From DATBVX01 sp035263105 (GTDB lineage Bacteria; Pseudomonadota; Gammaproteobacteria; Steroidobacterales; Steroidobacteraceae), in NCBI GenBank assembly GCA_035263105.1, contig DATFRO010000083.1, forward strand, positions 1 through 64,000: 64,000 nt of DNA, read 5' to 3'. Of the stretch, positions 52,243 to 61,200 are shown piece after piece (position 1 is the stretch's first letter; the number at the start of each line of letters is the position of its first letter). The notes under the pieces were generated by a model. That model did not search any database. It worked only from the letters and a program-made list of their open reading frames with translations, and was not told the DNA's origin. The position numbers were made by a program, and so were the translations under genes.

Positions 52243-55200
52243 ATGAAAAGCACCGATCAGTTTCCGCGCCGGCTGTACTTCGTGCTCGTGATCGCGGGAC
52301 TGCTGCAGGGTTGTCCGGCGGGCACGCCCGGTGGTGAGCACAGCGGACCCTCCATCACGACGTTCTCGAAGAGCTATGGCGCCCCGGGCGAAGACTTGCC
52401 TGCCGCAGTCAGCAGCACGAGCGACGGTGGCATCGTCCTGGTCGGAAGCGCCGGCAGCTCGGCGCGGGACGCCGGCGGCGATCTCTGGTTCAACAAGGTC
52501 GACGCGAACGGCAACGTGGAGCAACAACGGCTCGTCGGGCATCTGCCGACCTCGGGAAGCCCGAATGTGATCGTCTCCTTTACGCGCGTCCGCGGGCTGC
52601 CGGAGGGCGGCTATGTCGCGGTGGGCACCAGCCAGGGGCTCGGTGAGAAGGATATCGCCGTGGCCCGCTTCGATGCTGCGGGCACCGCGCTCTGGGCTCG
52701 CACCTACGACTCGGGCAACTGGCTCCCCTATGAGCTGGATGGCGGCCGCTCGGCTGCGGATTCCGGGACGGACATCTCGCCCACTGATGCCGGGTTCTGG
52801 GTCGTGGCTGAGAGCTCGGCGGACCTGCGCGATGTGGACCACAGCGGCTTTGACGGCCAGACCAACCGGGGGTCGCTGTTCGTCGGAGCACGCTCCGTGG
52901 TCGTGATGCTGCTGAACGCACAGGGCGACCCGGTGCGGACGCGACGTCTAACGGACAGCGCATTCGGCACCTACGACGGTGCGAGCGCCGATGAGCCCAT
53001 CATCCACGCGCTTGCCGATGGCGGCGCCCTCGTTGCGCGCCACAAGGATTTCCGACAGACCCCTCCACAAGGCGGCTCCTCCGAAGCTCACCGCTTCACG
53101 CTGATCCAGCGGCTGCGCACCGACGCGTCGGTGGAGTGGACTCAGCGCATCGAGGTGCCACTCAGGCCGGCGGACCTCGCTGAAATGCACGACGGCGCCG
53201 GCTTTCTCTTCGCGGGCAACGAAGCGAGCGGTAGCTCCGCCGCGCAACTCGTCAGGCTGAGCGCCGCGGGTGAGATCGCCTGGTCGAACGCGTATCCGCA
53301 CACGACGATCTCGACCGTCTACGACCTGTGTCCGCAGACACCTCCGTGCGCGGTGTTCTTCGGAGGCAGCGGCAATCCCAACGCAGTACGCGGCGAAGAT
53401 CGCGGCCTGCTCCGGCGCGTCACGGAGGAAGGAGCGGACCAGGAGCCTGCGTTCTTCTCGGAGCCGATCCGCGATATCGCACACGTGAGTCGCGGTGAGC
53501 GCGCTGAGCCGCTGCACGCAGTCGCCCGCGGAGCCTCCGGCTTCGCGCAACTGCTGCGCCTGCACGGTGACACGCTTGAACTGCTCAGCTCCACGCCAGT
53601 CGCCGCGACGGTCAGCGCTGCCGCGACAGTCGAGGAGCTTCCTGACAGCAACGTGATCGCGTTCGAGCCGGCCGGGGCGTACACGGTGACGCGAATCGGA
53701 TTCTCCGGCGAGGTGAGGTCGCGCTTCGTGCTGTCGCCCTCCGGCGATCGCATCGACCGTGGGCGCGCTGTTGTGGAAATCGAGCCGGGACAGTTCCTGG
53801 TCGCCGGAGACTCCACTTCGTTTGCCGAGCTCGATGGCGAGAAGCGGACGGAAGCGTGGATCCTCAATTACAACGCAACCGCAGGCAGCGTCGCCTGGCA
53901 GCGCCGGATTGCGCCCGGACAGACGGGTGAGATCGAGGCCTTGGCGCCGGCGGGAGCTGGGCGCGTCGTAATCGGTGGACTGTTCAACGGCATCGCGCGC
54001 GCGATCGAGCTCGATGCCAATGGCCAGGGCGTCTGGCAATCGGCGCCCTTGAACGCACCCGCCCTGCATGACGACGTGCAAACCGTGCGCGAACTCCACG
54101 CCACGGCGGACGGCTTCGTCGCGTTGTTGAGCGCAGGCCAGCTCCGCTCCGTCGCGACCACCCTCACGTTGCTCGCCTCCAACGGCGCCGTGCGGTCGGC
54201 GTTCGATATCGGACTGCAGCGAGCGGGCTCGATCGATCCCGTCGATGCCGATGGAAATGGTTCCCGCAATGACGGTTACGTGATCGCCAGCGAGGGATCA
54301 CAGTTCGAAGCCCTGGTCACCGTCACCAGGCTCGATGCCCGCGGCCGGGTCGTGTGGGCAAAGGCCTATGATCTGGCGACGACCTTCGCGTTCACTCACT
54401 CGGGTGCCACATTCAAAGTGCGTCAGACCGCCGATGGCGGTTTCGTCGTGCTCACCGGCGAACGGGGCGTGCTCCCCGCGGCCATCGACCCGAGCGAGAG
54501 CGCACTCGGCCAGGCGGACCTCGCGGTGCTCAAGCTCGACGCCGCGGGCGAGCCCCTGTGGCTGAGGATCTATGGCGCCGGGTATGACGAATTCGTGCAC
54601 GATCTCGCCATCGGGCCCGACGGTGAACTGCTGATCGCGGGGAACTCCAACTCCTTCGGTCCGCAGGACGCCTGGCTCCTCAAGCTGGGTTCCGATGGCC
54701 TGATCGGCGGGTCCGGCTGCAATGCTTTCCTGGGATCGGTGGACGTTCGCTCGATCGTAGTGCGCCGGGTCGAGGTGGCTGTCTCCGAGCTGACACTGGC
54801 ATCGGGTGCGGAGGCCGCGCCGGTGACAGCCGTCACTTTGGCTACGACGCGTGCACGCGAAGAATCCGAGACGGCTCGCCAATGTCTCGGGAGTGCGACG
54901 CCCGCCGCACCGGCGCCGCCGCACGAGATTCCGCCGCCACCGCCGCCGGAAACCCCGCCGCCACCTCCACCGCCGCCTCCACCGCCACCGCCGGAGACGC
55001 CGACAACGTTCGCGTTGCTGATCACGGTTCACGGCGCCGGGAGTGTCGCTGGTGGCGGCCTCGATTGCCGCGAAGGCAGCCCTCTTGAGCAGTGCTCCCA
55101 CGATTACGCCGTTGGCACGCACGTAATCCTGCACGCGACAGCCGACTCCGGATCTCACCTCGCGGACTGGAGCGGCGACTGCGACAGCTTCGGGGCCGAG

Positions 55201-55278
55201 GGCACGATCACCGTGACCCTGACGGGTTCGCTCAGCTGCGCAGCCCAGTTCAGTGCGATCGAAACGCCCGGCGGATAG
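52243..55278 (+). CDS. Large lipoprotein with beta-propeller-like repeats, polyproline linker and C-terminal repeat domain
   Basis: This 1011-residue protein has a lipoprotein signal (VLVIAGLLQGC, Cys24). Residues about 40-830 contain repeated blocks such as AVSSTSDGGIVLVGSAGSSA and TADGGFVVLTGERGVLPAA, each with an aromatic or Ser-rich strand, like SBBP/delta-60-type propeller repeats. Near residue 894-925 comes a run of proline broken by ETP, a rigid spacer. The last 75 residues (HGAGSVAGGGLDCREGSPLE, HATADSGSHLADWSGDCDSF) form a small bacterial-repeat/InlB-like domain with several Cys. It is a surface protein of unknown role, not obviously linked to the EPS genes. A DsrE-like operon starts 47 bases downstream. 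Confidence 0.78.
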   Translation: MKSTDQFPRRLYFVLVIAGLLQGCPAGTPGGEHSGPSITTFSKSYGAPGEDLPAAVSSTSDGGIVLVGSAGSSARDAGGDLWFNKVDANGNVEQQRLVGHLPTSGSPNVIVSFTRVRGLPEGGYVAVGTSQGLGEKDIAVARFDAAGTALWARTYDSGNWLPYELDGGRSAADSGTDISPTDAGFWVVAESSADLRDVDHSGFDGQTNRGSLFVGARSVVVMLLNAQGDPVRTRRLTDSAFGTYDGASADEPIIHALADGGALVARHKDFRQTPPQGGSSEAHRFTLIQRLRTDASVEWTQRIEVPLRPADLAEMHDGAGFLFAGNEASGSSAAQLVRLSAAGEIAWSNAYPHTTISTVYDLCPQTPPCAVFFGGSGNPNAVRGEDRGLLRRVTEEGADQEPAFFSEPIRDIAHVSRGERAEPLHAVARGASGFAQLLRLHGDTLELLSSTPVAATVSAAATVEELPDSNVIAFEPAGAYTVTRIGFSGEVRSRFVLSPSGDRIDRGRAVVEIEPGQFLVAGDSTSFAELDGEKRTEAWILNYNATAGSVAWQRRIAPGQTGEIEALAPAGAGRVVIGGLFNGIARAIELDANGQGVWQSAPLNAPALHDDVQTVRELHATADGFVALLSAGQLRSVATTLTLLASNGAVRSAFDIGLQRAGSIDPVDADGNGSRNDGYVIASEGSQFEALVTVTRLDARGRVVWAKAYDLATTFAFTHSGATFKVRQTADGGFVVLTGERGVLPAAIDPSESALGQADLAVLKLDAAGEPLWLRIYGAGYDEFVHDLAIGPDGELLIAGNSNSFGPQDAWLLKLGSDGLIGGSGCNAFLGSVDVRSIVVRRVEVAVSELTLASGAEAAPVTAVTLATTRAREESETARQCLGSATPAAPAPPHEIPPPPPPETPPPPPPPPPPPPPETPTTFALLITVHGAGSVAGGGLDCREGSPLEQCSHDYAVGTHVILHATADSGSHLADWSGDCDSFGAEGTITVTLTGSLSCAAQFSAIETPGG

Positions 55279-55325
55279 CCCAGGCATCGACACAAACCAT
55301 CAACCCTCTCGCAGAGGAGCCCACC

Positions 55326-55652
55326 ATGTCCGGATACCTTTTGATCGAATCCCGCGACCCCTTCGAATCGAAGGGCTTCGCCCAGCACTGCGAACTCGCG
55401 CTGACGCTGCTCGGCGAAGGCAACAGCGTCACGCTGTTCCTGGTCGAGAATGCCGTGCTCGCCGCGCGAGCCGCCGCGAAGGCGCGCGACCTGGACAAGC
55501 TCGCCAAGGCCGGCGTGCGGGTCCTCGCCGACAAGTTCGCGCTGCACGAGCGCGGCATCGACGCGCGCCAGGTCATCGCCGCCGTCGAACCCGCGGAGCT
55601 CAACGCCCTGCTCGCACACCTCGCCGACGGCGCCAAGACTCTCTGGAACTAG
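55326..55652 (+). CDS. DsrE-like small protein A
   Basis: This 108-residue protein has the Rossmann-like DsrE/F fold: SGYLLIESRDPFESKGFAQH, then ALTLLGEGNSVTLFLVENAV and a hydrophobic C-terminal strand region. A Cys at residue 23 (AQHCELAL) lies away from the usual catalytic position. DsrE/TusD-like proteins pass sulfur as persulfide or act as small redox partners (established). It is first of three similar genes with ten-base gaps. A GAGGAG ribosome-binding site precedes the ATG at 55326. The function here is unknown. Confidence 0.78.
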   Translation: MSGYLLIESRDPFESKGFAQHCELALTLLGEGNSVTLFLVENAVLAARAAAKARDLDKLAKAGVRVLADKFALHERGIDARQVIAAVEPAELNALLAHLADGAKTLWN

Positions 55653-55662
55653 GAGCCCGACC

Positions 55663-56070
55663 ATGTCCAAGACACTGACCTTTCTCCTCATGGACGCACC
55701 GTACGAGCAGTCGCGCACGTCGACCGCGTTCCGCCTCATCGACCTCGCGTTGCAAGCCGGACACGGCGTGCGCGTGTTCGCCTACGAAGGCGCCGTCTGC
55801 CTGCCGCTGATGCACCAGCAGCCGCACGCCAACGCGATTCACGGCCGCACCGTCGAAGAGGAATCGCACCCGACCCCGCGGACCTGGGTCAGCGCGCTGA
55901 TCGAGCTGGCAAAGGCAAAGGGGCTACCGTTCGACTGGGTGAACTGCGGCCTCTGCGTCGATGAGCGCGGCGCGAGCGAGACCATCCCCGGCGTGCGGCG
56001 CGGCTCGCCCGCGGACTTCTGGAAGATGAACCTCGAGAGCGTCAACACGCTCGTCATACCGACCCGCTAG
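55663..56070 (+). CDS. DsrE-family protein B with CGLC motif
   Basis: This 135-residue protein is the clearest DsrE-family member of the three (COG1553-like). It starts SKTLTFLLMDAPYEQSRTST and has RVFAYEGAVCLPLM, then WVNCGLCVDERGASETIPGV. The two Cys of CGLC match the conserved C-G-x-C-x-D-x-R-G segment of sulfur-carrying DsrE proteins. It would accept or donate sulfane sulfur in the cytoplasm. A TAGGAG ribosome-binding site overlaps the stop of gene A, so the genes are coupled. Confidence 0.85.
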   Translation: MSKTLTFLLMDAPYEQSRTSTAFRLIDLALQAGHGVRVFAYEGAVCLPLMHQQPHANAIHGRTVEEESHPTPRTWVSALIELAKAKGLPFDWVNCGLCVDERGASETIPGVRRGSPADFWKMNLESVNTLVIPTR

Positions 56071-56080
56071 GAGAATTCGC

Positions 56081-56461
56081 ATGCGAGTACTGCAGATCAT
56101 CGAACCGGCCTATCGAGCCACCCTCGAAGAGCAGGACGACACCGTGTTGTGGTTCACGCGCGCGATACGCGGTGCCGGCGCGCCCGCGGACGTGCTCCTG
56201 TGCGGCACGGCCGTCAACTACTCCGTGCGCGGACAGAGCGCGGCGGGATTCAGCGTCGGCAGCTGGGCGCAGCGTCATCCGCCCGCGATCGAGCACGAGA
56301 TCACCAAGCTGATCGAGAGCGGCGCGCGGGTCGCGGCGCTCGCGGAAGATCTCGCGGAGCGCGGCATCACCACCGAGTCGATGCTTGCGGGTATCGAAGT
56401 GTTGAGCCGCAAGTCGCTCGGCGGGCTCTTCGCTCAGTACGAGCGCGTCTGGAAGTGGTAG
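56081..56461 (+). CDS. DsrE-like small protein C
   Basis: This 126-residue protein has a strand-helix opening MRVLQIIEPAYRATLEEQDD and VLLCGTAVNYSVRGQSAAGF, consistent with the same fold, and a Trp-rich end (YERVWKW). A single Cys (VLLCGTAV) lies in the middle. It follows gene B by ten bases with TAGGAG before the ATG. With A and B it makes a three-subunit set that recalls TusBCD or DsrEFH, although sequence identity to those was not tested. Confidence 0.72.
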   Translation: MRVLQIIEPAYRATLEEQDDTVLWFTRAIRGAGAPADVLLCGTAVNYSVRGQSAAGFSVGSWAQRHPPAIEHEITKLIESGARVAALAEDLAERGITTESMLAGIEVLSRKSLGGLFAQYERVWKW

Positions 56462-56470
56462 CTCAGACGC
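56445..56470. terminator. Hairpin spanning two convergent stop codons
   Basis: GCGTCTG (56445-56451) pairs perfectly with CAGACGC (56464-56470) across a 12-base loop that contains both stop codons. No T-run follows on either strand. It may act as a bidirectional terminator. Confidence 0.35.
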
Positions 56471-58190
56471 TCCAGCCGATGCGCCGCATGAGGTGCGTGA
56501 AGCGCTTGTCGTCGCGGATCGGGTCGAACAGGGGCTCCGAGTTGAGCTCGATAAGGTCGGGATTACCGCCCTCGTAGGCGGTCTCGAGCCACTCGAAGGC
56601 GCGCGTCCGGTCCTTCGCGGCCGCGTGGATCTTCGCGATGTTGTACGGCAGGACGTAGCGCTTGCCGCGCTGGCGCTCGAACTGCTTCACGATCCGGGCG
56701 GCCTTCGCGCGCTCGCCGCTCGCGGCATACGCCATCGCCAGTGCCGCCTGCGTTTCGGTGCTGCGACTGGCGAGCGCGGTCGAAAGTTTCAGGCAGCGAA
56801 TCGCGTCCGCGAAGCGCTGCTGTTGAATGCGCACCAGGCCGAGCCGCAGGTGCGGCAGGAAGTGCTCCGGCGTGGTCTCGACCGCATCCACCAGCACCTC
56901 GCTCGCGCGATCGTAGCGGCGCGCGAGGTAGAGGATCATTCCGAGGGCGGAGCGAATCACCGGCGACAGCGGATCGAGCCGCACGGCCGCTTCCGTCGTT
57001 GCGATCGCCTCCTCGGGCCTCCCCTGGCACATCAGGTACTCGCCGTACCAGTAGTAGGCGATGGCGTGCGAGGGGCTGAGCTCGGTCGCGCGCCGGAAAT
57101 CCTGGTCGAGTCCCTCCCAGTCCCAGTCGTGCAATCGCACGTGCGCGAGCGAGGCGCGCGCATCGCCTGATTCGGCATCGAGATCCAGTGCACGACGCGC
57201 CGCTGAGCGCGCGCGCCGAAACGTCTCGCGTGCAGGCACCATGCCGCGGCACGCGAGCATCACATTGGCATCCGCGATGCCCGCGTAAGCCGGCGCATGG
57301 GTCGGACAATGCTCGAGCGCGGCCTCGAACTGCGCGATGCTGTCGCGCATCCCGCTCTCGGTGCGCTGGTTGAGGAAGTGCCGGCCGCGCAGGAATGCCT
57401 GGTAGGTCGCAGCCGGTATATCCGAGGTATCGGTGAAGCGCCGCGCCACGCGTGGCGTGAGCTTGATCTGGATCTCGCGTGCAATCGCCTGCGCGACCTC
57501 GCACTGCAGGCGCAGCATGTCGCCGGCTTCGCGCTCGTAGGTGTCCGCCCACACGTGTGTCTCATCGCGCACCTGGATCAGTTGCGCGGCAATGCGCACG
57601 CGTCCGCGCTCGCGGCGCACGCTGCCCTGCACGATGTAGTGCGCGCCGAGGTCGCGCCCGATCTCCCCGATGCGCTTCGCCGTGCCCTTGAACATCATGC
57701 TGGAGGTGCGCGCGATCACGCCGAGCCGTTCGGGGTTCAGCGTGCTGAGCTGCGCAATCATTTCCTCGGTGAGACCGTCGCTGAAGTAATCGTGGCGGCG
57801 CGAGCTGCTCAGGTTTTCGATCGGCAGCACCGCGAGCATCGTGCGACTCTGCGCAGGCTCCTCTGCCGCACCCCGGTCGAGCGGCGCGACGAAGCGATAG
57901 CCGCGCTTCGACACGGTGGCGATATACGCCCGGCTCGCATCGTTCCCGCCGAGCGCCTTGCGCAGGATCGACACCGTGCGCGTGAGGCTCCCCTCGCCCA
58001 CCACCACGCCGGGCCAGACGCTGTCGAGGAGCGTGCCCTTGTCGACGACACTGCCGGCGTGCTCCAGCAGCAGGTTCAACGTGTCGGCCGCCTTGGGCGG
58101 CAGCCCCAGGTCTTTCGAGTCGCGCAACAGCACGCGACCGTGGCCGTCGAACGTGAAAGGACCGAAGCGATAGTGCTGACCGGCGGACAT
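56463..58190 (-). CDS. Winged-helix/TPR transcriptional regulator (adenylate-cyclase-like TolB-type helper domain)
   Basis: This 575-residue protein has an N-terminal OmpR-type winged helix (about 1-105: LPPKAADTLNLLLEHAGSVV, KGTLLDSVWPGVVVGEGSLT, VSKRGYRFVAPL). The middle part has LAVLPIENLSSSRRHDYFSD and GAHYIVQGSVRRERGRVRIA, the FlgO-like/TolB-N segment common in such regulators. The C-terminal half has TPR repeats (CQGRPEEAIATTEAAVRLDP). No transmembrane helix is seen between the domains, so it is probably cytoplasmic. It is convergent with the DsrE operon. The target is unknown. Confidence 0.85.
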   Translation of the reverse strand: MSAGQHYRFGPFTFDGHGRVLLRDSKDLGLPPKAADTLNLLLEHAGSVVDKGTLLDSVWPGVVVGEGSLTRTVSILRKALGGNDASRAYIATVSKRGYRFVAPLDRGAAEEPAQSRTMLAVLPIENLSSSRRHDYFSDGLTEEMIAQLSTLNPERLGVIARTSSMMFKGTAKRIGEIGRDLGAHYIVQGSVRRERGRVRIAAQLIQVRDETHVWADTYEREAGDMLRLQCEVAQAIAREIQIKLTPRVARRFTDTSDIPAATYQAFLRGRHFLNQRTESGMRDSIAQFEAALEHCPTHAPAYAGIADANVMLACRGMVPARETFRRARSAARRALDLDAESGDARASLAHVRLHDWDWEGLDQDFRRATELSPSHAIAYYWYGEYLMCQGRPEEAIATTEAAVRLDPLSPVIRSALGMILYLARRYDRASEVLVDAVETTPEHFLPHLRLGLVRIQQQRFADAIRCLKLSTALASRSTETQAALAMAYAASGERAKAARIVKQFERQRGKRYVLPYNIAKIHAAAKDRTRAFEWLETAYEGGNPDLIELNSEPLFDPIRDDKRFTHLMRRIGWSV

Positions 58191-58283
58191 CTGCGGCCGT
58201 CTCGATCGTGAAGCGGATGTGCCGTCGATGATAGCCGCCGGGCGACCCCGCGCAAGGCTGCGCTCGCGGCGCCGGCGCTCAGA

Positions 58284-61200
58284 TCACTGGCAGGTGGCGC
58301 TCATCGAGTTGATCCAGCTCTGGATGAGCGCGGCGCCGGCCGTGTCGACCTGGTTGGTGGCGAGCGGCGGCATCTGGAACAGGTCGCGCCGGCTCAGGCG
58401 CACGTAGATCAGCGAGTTTGCCGCGTTGCCCGGGACGATGAGGCGCGCCGCGCCGCCGAGGCCGAGATCGCCGCTGTTCGGCGCCGCGTTGCACGTATTG
58501 GTCGAGCCGATGGCCGTGCTGAAGCGCAGGTCCATGTTGGACGGCGTGCCGCCCGTGGGTCGATGGCACTGCGAGCAGTTGGTATGCAGCCACGCGCGCG
58601 CACGGTCAGCCACCGTGCCGGTGGTGCCGTAGGGGTTCGGATACGCAGGCAACGCACTCGGCGGCTGCGTCAGCGGCGTCGTGAACATGCCGATCGCATT
58701 CAGTGTAGTGAGCTGATTCGCGGTGCGACCCGTCTGCGGATAGGTGATGCTGCCGTTGAGCTGTGCGGTTTCCAGGCCGAGGCTGCGTCCTGCCGCATTT
58801 GTATGACATTGCAGGCACTGCGCCTCGCTCGGGTAGATCCAGTCCTGGTTCACCGGTGACGGGATGTGCGTGATCAGGCCGCCCTTGATGAGCGTCGCGA
58901 CAGTTTGCGCCGCATTCCACTGATACGTGTACCCGCCCCAGTTGCCGGTATCCGGATGACGCATGAAGAGACGCGTCTCGATGAGCTGGTTGCCGAGCTT
59001 GAAGTTCTTCATCAGCACGGTGCCGTTCGGGAACGCCCAGTCGCCGTCCGCGCCGATCGTGATCTGCTGGCCGTTCGGCAGCGCCATCCAGCGATCCTTG
59101 GCCGCGCCGTCCGACCAGAACGGCGCGTTCGGCGCGTATGGAATGAGGCCGAGGGCGGGCTGCTTCGGGTCCACCAGGCTGACGCAGCCGGTATTGATCA
59201 AGTCGAGCGGGATCGTGTCGGTGATCGTGCCCGTGCCAGGAACGATCTTGTAGAGCCCACCACCGTAGTCCGTGAAGTAGAGCTCGCCGCTCGCATCCTC
59301 GGCGAACGTTGCGATGTTGAAGCCCGTCGAAACGATGAGGTCGCGGCGGTCGTAACCGCCCGACGCATTGGTCGCCAGGTACATCAGCCGCCCGGTTTCG
59401 AAGTCGGCGAACACGTAGCGGCCGATCAGCGATGGAATCGCGCTGCCCCGGTAGACGTAGCCACCGGTCACCGACGCTCCGATGCTGTGATCGTACTCGG
59501 CGATGGGGTCGATCAGCGGCGCGCCGTTCGCGGTCAGCGGACAGTTGCTCGCGGGACTGAAGCAATGCCGGCCCTCGCGAATGTGCCAGCCGTAATTGCC
59601 ACCGTTGACGATGCGATCCACTTCCTCCCACATGTCCTGGCCGACATCGGCGAGCCACAGGTCGGGCTCGGTCGCAGCGCGATCGAAACTCCAGCGCCAC
59701 GGGTTGCGCAAGCCGTACGCATAGATCTCCGGACAAGAAGCCGACCCCGAGCCCGCGCTGCACAGCGGATTGCCGGCGTACGGGTTGTCCGATGGAATCG
59801 TGTACGGCGTCGCGCCATCGACGTTGATGCGCAGGATCTTGCCAAACAGGAGATTGCGGTTCTGCGAGCGATTCCCCGGGTCGCCGCCCGAGCCGCCGTC
59901 ACCGAACCCGATGTACAGATTCCCGTCGGGACCGAACAGGATGTTGCCGCCGTTGTGGTTGTCGAACGGCTGATCGAGCCTGAGGAAGATGCGCTCCGTC
60001 GTCGGATCGAGCAGGCCGTTCGCGCCGCGACGGAATTCGGAGATGTGCGACTGGAACGGACTCGCGCCGGCGCCCGTGTACGACAGGAACACGCGACCGT
60101 TGGAAGCGTAGTTCGGATGGAAAGCGATCCCGAGCAGGCCCGCCTCCTGCGAGGTGTCGTTGACGATGCCCTGCAGATCGGCCCACTGCGTCTTGGTCGG
60201 ATTCGCCGCGGTCGCATCGAAGCGCTGGATGGTGCCGGGCTGCTCGACGATGTACCAGTTGTTCGGCTCGCCCGGCGCCTGCCGCATGGCGATCGGTTCG
60301 GTGAACGAAAGCGTCGGGAACACACGCTGCGTCGTCACCGAGGTATTCGTGGTCGGCTGGTTGGGCGCGAGACAAGTCGTGTTGCTCGGGCGCGAGTCGA
60401 GGCCCGATCCCGCGGAAGCCTGCGGCGTCGCCTGCACGGAGTTGGAATCCGCGGACACATTGCCCGCGTTATCGGCGGCCCGCACCGTGTACGTGTAGGT
60501 GACGCCAACGCTGACCGTCGTGTCGGTGAAGTTGGTCGCCGTCGGGGTGCCAATCTGCGCGCCGTTGCGAATGACCCGATAACCCTGGAGTCCCGAGCCG
60601 CCGGTATCGGTCGAGGCGCTCCAGCTGAGTCCCACCTGGGTCTCGGTGACACTGGTCACGGTCAACGAGCCGGGCACCGTCGGCGGCGTTGTATCCGCAG
60701 GCACGGGTGTCGTCGCGCTGACCGGTGTCGACGGGGCCGAGACATTGCCGGCGCCGTCGAAGGCACGAATGACGTAGGTATACGTAGTGCCTGCTGTCAG
60801 GTTGATATCCGAATAGCTCGCCACCGTGACTGTGGCAATGGGCGTCGCGCCGCCATCGCGGAAAATTCGGTAGCCCGCGAGACCTGAGCCACCGGTGTCG
60901 GTGGACGCATCCCAGGTGACGTTGACTTGTGTGGGCCCGGCCGCGACGGCTCTGACATTCGCCGGCACCGTGGGCGCCGTCGAATCGGCGGGTGTGGTCA
61001 CGTTCGCCGCTGGCGACTGCGCAGACTCGTTGTTCGCGTTGTCGATCGCGGAAACGCGGTAGGCGTACGTGGTGCTGGGCGCCACAGTCGAATCGGTGAA
61101 GCTGGTCGCGCTCGCGGCCGCCGTCGTCTTGAGGACGCCATCGCGATAGATGCGATAGCCGTTGAGTCCCGAGCCACCCGTGTCCGCCGAAGCACTCCAG

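Noticed and set aside
58866..60887. A 673-codon plus-strand open frame opposite the FN3/dehydrogenase gene
   Set aside because: It is Arg/Val-rich with no domain, and overlaps a well-supported gene. Long antisense frames at 44267-45994, 45991-47586 and 27291-28676 were dropped for the same reason.
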